Part shown: positions 11,082 to 19,365 of the stretch, piece by piece | Layout of the letters: the number at the start of each line of letters is the position of its first letter | Numbering within the stretch: the first letter of the stretch is position 1 | Assembly: GCF_034424545.1 (NCBI RefSeq) | Contig: NZ_CP139970.1 | Span: 1,240,001 to 1,304,000 of the forward strand | Length of the DNA: 64,000 nucleotides | Origin: Trinickia caryophylli | Lineage (GTDB): Bacteria; Pseudomonadota; Gammaproteobacteria; Burkholderiales; Burkholderiaceae | Direction of reading: 5' to 3' | Translations under genes and position numbers: made by a program | The notes under the pieces: generated by a model | What the model was told of the DNA's origin: nothing | The model's database searches: none | The model's input: the letters and a program-made list of their open reading frames with translations, nothing else

Positions 11082-11610
11082 GATCGGCTCCCAGCGTCGA
11101 CTGCAGTTCGCGAGCGTGCTCGAGGTGGGCAACGAACGCCGGGCGCACCTTGACGAGCAGCTCCTTCAACTGCGCGTTGCTCGCGGAAGGGATCAGCGCC
11201 TTGTCCATTGCGTCGAGCACCTGCTGATGGTACGCCACCTCGTGCCCGACATAGGCGCGGTCGAACGCACGACCTTTGAGCGATCCGAGCGCGGCGAGAT
11301 TCTCGTCGCCGCCCTTTTTCAGCGCCTCGCTCGTTGCGTTGCTTTCGGGCTTGAGATCGAGCCGGTTGGCAAGCTCGATCGCGGACTTGTTGACGTTGGT
11401 GTGATCGGTCACCATGAGCTTTGCGAAGGCTCTGACCTGCTTCGTCGCGGCCTTGCTCTCGGCGAGCTTGCCTGCATCGACGTCGACTTGGTTCGCCGTC
11501 ACCACGATTGCGGCGATCTGTGGATCCGTCAGCCGCGTTTCGTCCGCGTGCGCGGCCAGCGGCAACATGGACAGCAGCCCTATCAGGCCCAGTTTGTGCG
11601 TAAGCGTCAT
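11062..11610 (-). CDS. DUF4142 secreted protein (ferritin-like helical bundle)
   Basis: A 182-aa protein with a signal peptide (LTHKLGLIGLLSMLPLAAHA) and a helical DUF4142 domain (AKLMVTDHTNVNKSAIELA; VGHEVAYHQQVLDAMDKAL). DUF4142 proteins are secreted or periplasmic and of unclear biochemical role, often linked to stress. The start at 11610 is preferred over 11616 because AGGAG then sits seven bases upstream. First gene of the DUF4142-cupredoxin-sigma operon. Confidence 0.83.
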   Translation of the reverse strand: MTLTHKLGLIGLLSMLPLAAHADETRLTDPQIAAIVVTANQVDVDAGKLAESKAATKQVRAFAKLMVTDHTNVNKSAIELANRLDLKPESNATSEALKKGGDENLAALGSLKGRAFDRAYVGHEVAYHQQVLDAMDKALIPSASNAQLKELLVKVRPAFVAHLEHARELQSTLGADHEKHAD

Positions 11611-11789
11611 TTGCATTCTCCTGTCTGGTCGGAACGACCGTCCTCGCGCTGGCGATGACGGGTCTGCGGCGATAGATGCCGCGACTCGACGCGGCGTTCC
11701 CGGCTTCGATGTATGTACGCATTCGCGAAAAACGGCGCGGCCAGGTCTGCAGCCAGCGTTGCTGGCGCCGCACTGTGGGAGGGCCCCTC

Positions 11790-11957
11790 ATGGAACCGCT
11801 TCGAATACTGGTCACCGCCACTGTCTTGCTGGCTATCACGGCCGTGGGCGGCATCGTGATGGCCGGCATGCGTCTGGCTGGCAAAGACTATCCGCCGACC
11901 TCGTTCGCTCGCCGCAACGCTGATCTCCGAGAAGAAAGAATGGATCCGAGAGAATAA
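11790..11957 (+). CDS. Small single-pass membrane protein, unknown function
   Basis: A 55-aa ORF with one hydrophobic helix (ILVTATVLLAITAVGGIVMAG) and a charged tail ending EERMDPRE. GGGAGG (11776-11781) precedes ATG 11790 at a good distance. Not recognised as a family. The support is the ribosome site and membrane segment. Confidence 0.5.
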   Translation: MEPLRILVTATVLLAITAVGGIVMAGMRLAGKDYPPTSFARRNADLREERMDPRE

Positions 11958-12155
11958 AGTGCGCCTGGGGGCCGGATCATAAACCGTTGAATCATCGACG
12001 CAGTGAGGATCGAGGTGCCACGCGAGTTACGCGTTTCGCGCAAAACCGGGCGGATCCTCTGCCTGTGTGGGCCCGCACGAGCTGATTGTCTGCGGCAGGC
12101 GTACGATAGACAGCATCGTTCCGTTGTGGGACGGCCTGATGAATGGAGGGTCGAG

Positions 12156-12665
12156 ATGAGACGCCTTTACTTCCTGGCACCTGACACGACGACGGCAAGG
12201 GCGATCGTAGACGACTTGCTTCGGACGCGGATCACGTGGCGACACATCCATGTACTCGCGAATCACAGCGTCGCACTTGAAGAGTTGCCTGAGGCATCGT
12301 TGCTGCAGAGCAGCGACGTCGTGCATTCGCTTGAACGCGGCGTGGCGCTCGGCGGTGCGACCGGCGCCCTGCTCGGCCTCGTGGCGCTGGTATTTCCGCC
12401 CGCGGAACTCGCTATTGCGGGCGGAGCCGTTGTCGCATTGACGTTGGCGGGTGCGGGCTTCGGGGCCTGGACGGCCGCCATGATCGGCGTCGATGAACCG
12501 AACGCGCGACTCGAGCGCTTTCGTGACGCCATACGTGACGGCCAGCTGTTGATCATGGCCGACGTCGCTGCATCGCGAGAACAAGAGATCGAGCAGATGG
12601 TCGCGCAGCATGTTCCGAAGGCGCATCTCGAAGGGGCCGAGCCCACCACGCCGATTTTTCCTTGA
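12156..12665 (+). CDS. DUF1269-like membrane-associated protein
   Basis: The 169-aa protein starts with a ferredoxin-like fold segment (RRLYFLAPDTTTARAIVDDLL), then a Gly/Ala-rich hydrophobic stretch (GGATGALLGLVALVFPPAEL and following, about 63-105) and a C-terminal soluble part. This layout matches DUF1269-type or general-stress proteins with a glycine-zipper membrane insert. ATG 12156 follows GGAGG (12145-12149); the open frame upstream from 12003 lacks such a site. No partner gene is obvious. Function unknown. Confidence 0.68.
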   Translation: MRRLYFLAPDTTTARAIVDDLLRTRITWRHIHVLANHSVALEELPEASLLQSSDVVHSLERGVALGGATGALLGLVALVFPPAELAIAGGAVVALTLAGAGFGAWTAAMIGVDEPNARLERFRDAIRDGQLLIMADVAASREQEIEQMVAQHVPKAHLEGAEPTTPIFP

Positions 12666-13269
12666 AAAGGCTCTCCGCTGCCGGCAAACTGGTCAAACGG
12701 TATCGATGAGCGGTTCATCAGAGGCACGGCTCCGGCTCGAAAAGAAAATGAAGCGATTTTCCCCGACGGAGCTATCTGATCTTCTCTACGAAGGCGAGCA
12801 GCGGCCGGGCGATATGGAGCTTAAGAAAGGCTGCGGACGGCCATGATGCGACGTTCGCATGCGGCGTCGCTCAGACGTTCAGACATCGGTTCTACTCAGG
12901 AACCGGCCATTCGATTCCCAACAGTGAAGTGCTCTTTGTCGGCCTCAGCGGTCGTTCGACGCGAGGGCTGCCGATGGACGAAGGAAGCCAGAAATCGGTC
13001 GGTCAAGATGCGGCACGGGAAACCGCAGAGTAAAGAAGCATGTCGGCCGTGAGCTGCCGGCAGCGCCAAGAAGAAGCGGTCATTAACGCTCGCATTATGC
13101 GGTGCTGGAGCGCAAAGCACGGAAAGTCGTTACGCGGCGATGCGGAATTCTTCTTGGCGTCAAACAACGCTTATTGAAGGGGATCTAACGTTGAAATTGA
13201 CCTGTGCGCGGAGGCATTGCGCTGCGGGGCGTACCCTCACCAGCACGCCTCGTGGCGCAATGCCGGTAT
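12666..13269. other. 604-base region without a supported gene
   Basis: Only short ORFs without good ribosome sites or recognisable domains are present (for example 12843-13052 and 13140-13331). Composition falls towards the lower-GC island on its right. One frame translates about 62 residues up to a TAA at 13031-13033 with a plausible composition (TFRHRFYSGTGHSIPNSE), which may be a gene fragment. It probably marks the left edge of the horizontally acquired segment. Confidence 0.5.
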
Positions 13270-13932
13270 TCATCGGGTGTACTGCTTCTCGTCGACATAG
13301 GCGTCGAGCGAACCCAGTAGATGCAATATGACTTCGTCGACGCGCTTAGCAATACCAAGCATGTCGTTCGTCGCTTTGGAGCGTCCGAAGGTCACGGGAT
13401 CAATGTGCCCGTGTGCGATTTCGTTCCGACCATCTGCTAAGTCTTTCAAGGCAATCCGATGTAGAGGGCTGGGAACGCTTGGTGCATTGAGGCCAAGGAC
13501 TAACCAGATCGTATCAAGATGCTCGCCCCGGATGGTTCTCCCGTCAAGAGGCAGTATGTTCTCTGCCAAGAGTGCTGGTTTCGCTTCGGCAGTACGAAGG
13601 AACATCGCGATCTTCTGCTCCCACGAACTGCTTCTGCTTCGATCCGCAATCGAGGCGAACTCCGCATCGCAAAGCAGAGAGAATAGACTGAACCGGAGAT
13701 CCCTGACGGGTACCGCCAGTTGCGTGATTTCGCGCAAGGTCGCTTGCAGCGAGTCTCGGATGATTCGCTCAAGGAGTGCGGCTAGCCAGACGTAGGCTGA
13801 GGCTCGTACGGCGGCACCTCTCTCTTGAACTGGCGAAGATGGTGAAATCACTGCGGTATCCGCGTGGGCTATGTCTGCCCGGACTCGAGCGAGTTCACGA
13901 GTCGCGAGCATGAGTTCCGAAGTAAATCGCAT
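13270..13932 (-). CDS. MAE_28990-like HEPN-domain protein (putative RNase)
   Basis: A 220-aa all-helical protein of the MAE_28990/MAE_18760 HEPN type. The hallmark RxxxxH motif is present as R169-N-E-I-A-H174 in DGRNEIAHGH, the catalytic signature of HEPN ribonucleases. It lies 14 bases downstream of a DUF262 gene on the same strand, so the two form an operon. HEPN proteins are common effectors in toxin-antitoxin, abortive infection and CRISPR-linked systems. GC content here is clearly lower than in the flanking genes, indicating transfer. Target and trigger are unknown. Confidence 0.78.
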   Translation of the reverse strand: MRFTSELMLATRELARVRADIAHADTAVISPSSPVQERGAAVRASAYVWLAALLERIIRDSLQATLREITQLAVPVRDLRFSLFSLLCDAEFASIADRSRSSSWEQKIAMFLRTAEAKPALLAENILPLDGRTIRGEHLDTIWLVLGLNAPSVPSPLHRIALKDLADGRNEIAHGHIDPVTFGRSKATNDMLGIAKRVDEVILHLLGSLDAYVDEKQYTR

Positions 13933-13946
13933 CCTGCAAGCTCAGT

Positions 13947-14996
13947 CTAGCCCCCGAGGAGCTTCTCGGCGCGCGCGTTGCGAGCTTCGAAGGACGACTT
14001 GGTATTTGTTCCTTTTGTGCTGGACTTCAGAAGATCCGCGTCGTTGAACCAATCTGCTTGGGGTGTCTTCAGCTTCTTGCCTGCTTTCAAAATCCGGCCA
14101 GCACCCACCAAAACGGCTTCCAATTGGTTGAGAGGAGTATTTCCATAGCCCTTCCGGAGCAACGGCCCTCCGGTGATCTTGAAAATACCGTCAATGACGC
14201 TATTGAACAGCTTTCGACATTGGTCAAGATCAAGCTGCGGTCCTGATTCCTTCATGTATCGGTTAAGGAGCGACTTGACGTTTCCGTCGTACTTGTCGGC
14301 CCAGTTCAAGTATGCGAAGAACTTGAGTACAAGCTCCTCCCGCGTCCCGTCGTTCTGATGGACTGATTGAAGTTTTACCAACTTCTTAAAGGTAGGTTGT
14401 TCTCCAAGCTCTCGCAGCAGTTCGGCGAACGGGCCGCGATAAATACACGCACGGACCTCCTGAGGGCTAAGTGATACCCCTCCCTTGTTCAAACGCTCGA
14501 ACACCTCAAACCGGATTTCCGGATCACTCTTGTCGCTCAGGGCCGTGACGCGCAACGATCGCTTTCCGAACTGCAATCGGATAGGCGTCGGCAAGTCCGA
14601 GTAGCGGTACGTGTTGAACGACGGGAGCTTTCGGAGTTCAGTCAAGCAGAGCGACTCTTCTTTTCCGAGTTGTTTCAACGTCACCGGGCTAACCGACATG
14701 AAGTGAATAAGGGTGGACAAGCGCTGCAGGCCATCCACTACTTCCCATGTGCCGTCTGGGTTCGAAGCGACGTAGATGCTGGGCACTGGAAGTCCCAAGA
14801 AGAGTGACTCGATTAAATAGGACTCGTCTTCTTCGGACCACCTAAACTTTCGTTGATACTCGGGCGCCCGAATCAACTCGTTTGCCTCGGCCATGCGCAC
14901 GATCTCACCGAGAGTGAGATCGTAGTTGTCGACATCGACCTGTCGGCGCTGCTCATCGAGCTCAGACTGAAGCAGCAGAGGTTGTTTGTCGGTCAT
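13947..14996 (-). CDS. DUF262 (ParB/Srx-fold) protein, partner of HEPN gene
   Basis: The 349-aa protein shows the DUF262 N-terminal signature: EYQRKFRWSEEDESYLIESL (47-64; YQR and W conserved) and VVDGLQRLSTL (the DGxQR motif, about 88-92). DUF262 has a ParB/sulfiredoxin-like nucleotide-hydrolysing fold and is found in modification-dependent restriction enzymes (GmrSD type) and other defence genes. There is no DUF1524 HNH nuclease domain, so the HEPN protein may supply the nuclease. ATG 14996 is chosen; the frame stays open to 15086 with another possible start. Lower GC than the genome average. Confidence 0.8.
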   Translation of the reverse strand: MTDKQPLLLQSELDEQRRQVDVDNYDLTLGEIVRMAEANELIRAPEYQRKFRWSEEDESYLIESLFLGLPVPSIYVASNPDGTWEVVDGLQRLSTLIHFMSVSPVTLKQLGKEESLCLTELRKLPSFNTYRYSDLPTPIRLQFGKRSLRVTALSDKSDPEIRFEVFERLNKGGVSLSPQEVRACIYRGPFAELLRELGEQPTFKKLVKLQSVHQNDGTREELVLKFFAYLNWADKYDGNVKSLLNRYMKESGPQLDLDQCRKLFNSVIDGIFKITGGPLLRKGYGNTPLNQLEAVLVGAGRILKAGKKLKTPQADWFNDADLLKSSTKGTNTKSSFEARNARAEKLLGG

Positions 14997-15287
14997 TTTT
15001 CTGGCAGTTGATTGAGTGACTCCGTAATTATACAGGCGTCGGGTAAGCCCCACTCGAACGATCGCTTCCACGCAGATTTCGGTCATCGACCGGGCGGAAT
15101 TGGACGACCGCTATGGCCAAGCTGCGCCCTTGTAGAATTGGCTTGGATGACCGGACCACTCAGTTAGCCGCCATTGAATCACAGAAAGCCTGACCGGCAG
15201 TTGAGGGTCGACAAGACTCATTCGCCGTTCGAGTGGAAACACCTTGCGAGGCCGGTTCGGCGACTCGAAAGCTGGCTGGATTAGGCG

Positions 15288-15714
15288 TCAGGCGTGTGCT
15301 GTGCTGTGGGCTCGGGTACGGCTCTTCGAGGTCGTGCTGCCCGCTCGCTTCGCGACCGACCGTGCCTTCTTAGCCACCAGGGCCTTCGTCGCTGTTTTGG
15401 CTTTGGTGGCGGCTTTCGGCACTGCCTCGGGCTTTGCCAGTGTGAGGTGCAGGCCCATCGCCCCGATCACCTTCATGATCGTCGCGAACTCAGCATTTCC
15501 CTTGTTGGAGAGCGCGCGATACAGCGCTTCGCGCGCGATACCCGACTCGCGTGCGAGTGCTGTCATACCACGAGCCTTTATCTACGTCGCCAAGTGCCGC
15601 CTGGATCTCGACCGGATCTCCACCCTCAAACGCTTGCGCGAGATACAGCCGGTAGTCGTTTTCATCCTTCAGATACTTCGACGCGTCGAATTCCATCAAC
15701 TCGCTGACTTTCAT
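15288..15714 (-). pseudogene. Frameshifted HigA-type addiction-module antitoxin
   Basis: Reading from ATG 15714, the product begins MKVSELMEFDASKYLKDEND and continues to ALGDVDK; the rest of a typical antitoxin (ARGMTALARESGIAREALYR, then FATIMKVIGAMGLHLTL) is in another frame. One extra base in a CC run near 15575-15576 (plus strand) separates them. Joined, they match the putative addiction module antidote family (Xre-type HTH). The C-terminus carries an unusual Lys/Ala-rich, histone H1-like tail (from about 15440 down to 15288). No complete toxin lies upstream; a short open tail ending one base before the antitoxin start may be a toxin remnant. Confidence 0.7.
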
Positions 15715-15876
15715 GTCAAAACTCCAACTCTTTTGCGATGACCTTGGGTCGACTTCGGCCGATGCCCCCAGCCCTTCCAGACCACCCGCCAAAAAAGCAA
15801 CGCGTCGAGCCTCGACCATCGGCCTTTCAACACAGCCGGTAACGACTAGAATTGCACCTTTAGCCGGAATACGCCA

Positions 15877-17175
15877 ATGTCCTTTGCTTCGCTTGGCCTG
15901 ATCGATCCCCTGCTGCGTAATGTGCAGGACCTCAACTACCGGACCCCTACGCCGGTGCAGGCCAAGGCGATTCCCGCTGTGCTAAGCGGCAAGGACGTCA
16001 TGGCGGAGGCACAGACCGGCACTGGCAAAACGGCGGGTTTTGCGCTGCCGCTGCTGCAGCGGCTGGTGCAACACGGCCCCGCTGTCTCCAGCAACCGCGT
16101 GCGTGTTCTGGTGCTGGTGCCCACGCGTGAACTGGCTGAACAAGTGCTGCAAAGCTTTATCGACTACGGCAACGGCCTCGACTTGCGATTGCTGGCCGCC
16201 TACGGCGGCGTCAGCATCAACCCGCAGATGATGAAGTTGCGCAAAGGCGTCGATGTGCTCGTTGCCACGCCGGGCCGTTTGTTGGATCTCAATCGCCAGA
16301 ACGCGGTCCAGTTCGATCAAATACAAACGCTGGTGCTGGACGAAGCCGACCGCATGCTGGATCTGGGCTTTGCGCGCGAACTCAACGCCATCTTCGTTGC
16401 CTTGCCCGCTCGGCGCCAGACCCTGCTGTTTTCCGCCACATTTACCGATGACATCCGGGCCATGGCGGCGAGCATTCTTCGCGCCCCGGTCAACATCAGC
16501 GTCAGCCCGCCCAATACCACCGCCAGCAACGTCAAGCAGTGGGTGGTACCGGTGGACAAAAGGAACAAGCCTGACCTCTTCATGCACCTTGTCGCCGAGA
16601 ACCACTGGGAGCACGCGCTGGTGTTCGTCAAAACCCGCAATGGCGTGGATTATCTCGCAGCCTTGCTGGACGACGCAGGCTATGCGGTCGACACCATTCA
16701 CGGTGACAAGCCGCAACCCGCCCGCCTCCGCGCGCTGGAGCGCTTCAAGAGCGGCGAAGTCAATATGCTGGTAGCCACCGATGTCGCTGCGCGCGGGCTG
16801 GATATCGACGACCTGCCGCTGGTGATCAACGTTGACCTGCCCATCGTGGCGCAGGACTATGTGCACCGTATTGGCCGTACCGGCCGCGCGGGCGCCAGCG
16901 GCGTGGCAGTGTCTCTCGTGTGCGCCGATGAAGCGCCGCAACTGGCGGCGATCGAAGCGCTGATCCGGCAAACGCTGCCCCGTAAGGAAGAGCCGGGTTT
17001 CGAAGCCGAACACCGCGTGCCGCAAACCAGCACGACGGGCCAGATCATCAAAAAACCCAAAAAGCCCAAGAAGCCCAAGGTGTCGCAAGCTGCGCCCGGC
17101 GGCATGCCGGTACTCGGCAAAAAACCGCACGCGCACAGTGGCGAGAGCAAACGCAAGCCCGCGAAACGCGGGTAA
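15877..17175 (+). CDS. rhlE: DEAD-box RNA helicase, RhlE type
   Basis: The 432-aa protein has every DEAD-box motif in order: Q-motif region TPTPVQAKAIP, AQTGTGKT (motif I), PTRELAEQ (Ia), TPGRLLD (Ib), DEAD (II), SAT (III), VATDVAARGLDI (V) and HRIGRTGRAG (VI). It unwinds RNA, acting in ribosome assembly or RNA decay. The basic tail ends at a TAA (17173-17175), but another frame continues directly after it with an Arg/Lys/Pro/Gly-rich tail to 17308, suggesting a late frameshift. Motifs needed for activity are intact. A solitary gene between the antitoxin relic and the convergent kinase gene. Confidence 0.9.
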   Translation: MSFASLGLIDPLLRNVQDLNYRTPTPVQAKAIPAVLSGKDVMAEAQTGTGKTAGFALPLLQRLVQHGPAVSSNRVRVLVLVPTRELAEQVLQSFIDYGNGLDLRLLAAYGGVSINPQMMKLRKGVDVLVATPGRLLDLNRQNAVQFDQIQTLVLDEADRMLDLGFARELNAIFVALPARRQTLLFSATFTDDIRAMAASILRAPVNISVSPPNTTASNVKQWVVPVDKRNKPDLFMHLVAENHWEHALVFVKTRNGVDYLAALLDDAGYAVDTIHGDKPQPARLRALERFKSGEVNMLVATDVAARGLDIDDLPLVINVDLPIVAQDYVHRIGRTGRAGASGVAVSLVCADEAPQLAAIEALIRQTLPRKEEPGFEAEHRVPQTSTTGQIIKKPKKPKKPKVSQAAPGGMPVLGKKPHAHSGESKRKPAKRG

Positions 17176-17308
17176 AGGTACAAACTTGTCCAGCGGTAAT
17201 CCGTTCAGCGTGCAAAAGCCTCGCAGCAAGCCGGCCGGCAACCCATCTGCGAATTCGCGTATGCCGACTGGCAAACCCGCAGGTGGCCGAGGCAAACGCC
17301 AACCCTGA
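17165..17308 (+). other. Out-of-frame continuation of the helicase C-terminal tail
   Basis: In the +1 frame relative to the helicase the sequence reads on as a basic, low-complexity tail (SSGNPFSVQKPRSKPAGNPS ... GGRGKRQP) and stops with TGA at 17306-17308. Its composition matches RhlE tails, so the helicase gene probably ended here before a one-base change near 17140-17172. Confidence 0.55.
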
Positions 17309-17396
17309 TCCGCGGGGATGAGTAACACGAGCGCCGCAATAGGCTGGGAGGTTTGCAGCCGCACCATCGACGCGAGTTCCAACAACCAAGACCGCT

Positions 17397-18653
17397 TCAC
17401 CGCCTGCGCGCGGGCGACGAATACGATGCGCCGCCGCCCGGCGCGCTGTCCGTGGCCGGCGTGGCCCGACGGCTCGCGAGCCACGCCAGCAGCCGCTGAC
17501 CGTCGTCGCCGAGAAACCACCGTGCGTGCCCGAGCAAATACCCGTCGTAGGCCACGTCGGCCGTTGCGGGCGACGCCAGAATGCCGTCGAAGTACGCCAC
17601 CTCGGAGAGCGCGAACTCGGTATGCACGATCGGAAGCATGGCGACCAAGGCGGCATAGGCGTCTTCGGCGAGCGGCATCACGGATTCGTACCCGCCAAGC
17701 AGCGCGTCGATGTGCTCGAAGCACACCTGCCGCGCATGCGCGGGCGCCAGCCAATCGATGGCGTTGCGCTCGATCGCCAGCGCGAGGTCGTAGACGGCAC
17801 AGGTCCGATCGCACAGGCCGAAGTCGAGTATCGTGCCCACCTCGGCGCCGTCCGCGCTGCCGGACCAGATCAGATTCGAGGCGTGCCAGTCGCCATGCGT
17901 CCATAACGGCTCCAGCGCGGGCAGCAGCGGAGCGAGGCGTGCATGCCACGGCGCGATCGCCTGCGCGATGTCCTCGCGCCAGCGGCGCGTGGCAAGTGCC
18001 GCGGCAAGCAGCGGCTGGGTCACAACCCATCGCTCGAGCGCATCGAAAAGGTCGGGCGAAGCCAGCACGCGAAAGCTCGATAGCAACGGCTGCAGCTTGC
18101 GCGCGGGTGCGTCGTATCCGCGCGCTGCGCGATGCAGTTCGGCGAGCGCACGGCCGGCCGCGCGCGCGTGCGAACGGTGAAAGAACGGCTTCCACGACAT
18201 GACGGCGCGGTAGGCATCGACGCCCGGCGCCGCGGTGTGCACTTCGTAGGTCCATTCGCCCATCGTCACGGCGGTGTCGCCCTCGCGCTCGGCAAGCACT
18301 TCGGCCAGGGGCATGCCGCGGCTTCGCAGATGAGCCATGAAGCGATGCTCCTCCGCCAGTCCTTCGACGTCGCGAATAAGGCGATGATGGCGTTTGACGA
18401 AGAGCGTGCGGCCGCTCGCCACCGCGACGAGAGCGGCGGCCGAAAACGGACGCGGGCTGTGCCAGAGAAACTTCGCGGGCGCGCCGATGCCCTCGTATCG
18501 GCCGAAAAGGGCGACGAGCGCATCGTGCGTGATCAAAGGCCAGTCGCGCTCGGCCTGCTCGCCCGCCACACCGAACTGCAGCGGCGCGGCGGCGCTATCC
18601 GCGGCAAGCTCTTCGCTGCCGTCGCGCTCGATCCGCGGAGATTCAGGGGACAT
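17397..18653 (-). CDS. APH/choline kinase-family phosphotransferase, vitamin salvage kinase candidate
   Basis: The 418-aa protein has the aminoglycoside phosphotransferase fold: the catalytic loop THGDWHASNLIW (D255; HxDxxxxN motif) and the metal-binding ILDFG segment that follows. This superfamily also includes thiamine kinase (ThiK), homoserine kinase II and choline kinases. It is 23 bases downstream of a PnuC-type transporter gene and probably in one operon with a TonB-dependent receptor, so trapping of an imported nucleoside-like vitamin by phosphorylation is the best guess. ATG 18653 has GAAGGA upstream; the longer frame upstream overlaps the transporter gene. Substrate not shown by sequence. 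Confidence 0.78.
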   Translation of the reverse strand: MSPESPRIERDGSEELAADSAAAPLQFGVAGEQAERDWPLITHDALVALFGRYEGIGAPAKFLWHSPRPFSAAALVAVASGRTLFVKRHHRLIRDVEGLAEEHRFMAHLRSRGMPLAEVLAEREGDTAVTMGEWTYEVHTAAPGVDAYRAVMSWKPFFHRSHARAAGRALAELHRAARGYDAPARKLQPLLSSFRVLASPDLFDALERWVVTQPLLAAALATRRWREDIAQAIAPWHARLAPLLPALEPLWTHGDWHASNLIWSGSADGAEVGTILDFGLCDRTCAVYDLALAIERNAIDWLAPAHARQVCFEHIDALLGGYESVMPLAEDAYAALVAMLPIVHTEFALSEVAYFDGILASPATADVAYDGYLLGHARWFLGDDGQRLLAWLASRRATPATDSAPGGGASYSSPARRR

Positions 18654-18676
18654 CGATCGCTTTCCTTCGAAACACG

Positions 18677-19315
18677 TCATCGGCCACCGTCGCGCAGCGT
18701 CACAGCAGCGGCCGGCAACGGCTCGCGCGCCGCCGCGGCCGATGCCCTGCGCCAATCGCGCCAACCCACCGCGGCGAGCACGACGAACCCCGCGTAAAGC
18801 GCCGCTGTCGGATAGAGGCCCTTGAATACGAACATCGCGACATAGACGACGTCGACGACGATCCACAGCACCCATGACGCAATATAGCGCCGCGCCGTCC
18901 AGTATTGCCCGACGAGACTGAAGGCTGTGAGCGTCGCATCGACGAACGGCAGCGAGGCGTCGGTCCAGCGCGCCATCGCCGCGCCGAGCGCGGCGCTACC
19001 CACCGCCGCCGCGAGCAGCCCCGGCAGCAGCGCCGCAAAACCCACGTCGCGCGCGGGCGCGACCTCACCGCGCCCCTCTTCGGCATGCTCGCCGCGCACC
19101 CTGCGTTGAGCGAACCAGCGCTGCCAGCCGTAAAACTGCAGCGCGGCAAATGCGCCTTGCAGCAGCATGTCCGAGTAGAGCTTGGCCGCGAAGAAGATCC
19201 ACGCGTAAAGCGCAACCGACAGCAGGCCGACGGGCCAGCACGACATGCGGCGTCGAGCGGTGAGCCAGATAGCGAGCGCGCTCGCTGCCACGCCGGCGAT
19301 TTCGATGACGGACAT
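18677..19315 (-). CDS. pnuC: PnuC-family vitamin transporter (nicotinamide riboside or thiamine)
   Basis: This 212-aa protein has about seven hydrophobic helices and the PnuC pattern: LLSVALYAWIFFAAKLYSD early, LQFYGWQRW in the middle, then YWTARRYIASWVLWIVVDVV and FKGLYPTAALYAGFVVLAAV. PnuC proteins import nicotinamide riboside by facilitated diffusion; close relatives (PnuT) take thiamine, and a kinase makes uptake one-way. The gene lies between a TonB-dependent receptor and a kinase on the same strand. The start at 19315 (MSVIEIAG) is typical; the open frame upstream is not. Which vitamin is carried cannot be read from sequence. Confidence 0.83.
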   Translation of the reverse strand: MSVIEIAGVAASALAIWLTARRRMSCWPVGLLSVALYAWIFFAAKLYSDMLLQGAFAALQFYGWQRWFAQRRVRGEHAEEGRGEVAPARDVGFAALLPGLLAAAVGSAALGAAMARWTDASLPFVDATLTAFSLVGQYWTARRYIASWVLWIVVDVVYVAMFVFKGLYPTAALYAGFVVLAAVGWRDWRRASAAAAREPLPAAAVTLRDGGR

Positions 19316-19365
19316 CGGTTCACGGCCTCGGGACGGTTGATCGAATCGGCATGGCCCGCCTTCGC

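Noticed and set aside
13140..13200. Segment resembling an IS21-type terminal sequence (CTAACGTTGAAATTGACC)
   Set aside because: No transposase gene, partner terminus or target duplication could be seen nearby.
15716..15870. Truncated HigB/RelE-like toxin upstream of the antitoxin relic
   Set aside because: Only a short tail in one frame is toxin-like by position; residue similarity is too weak to annotate.
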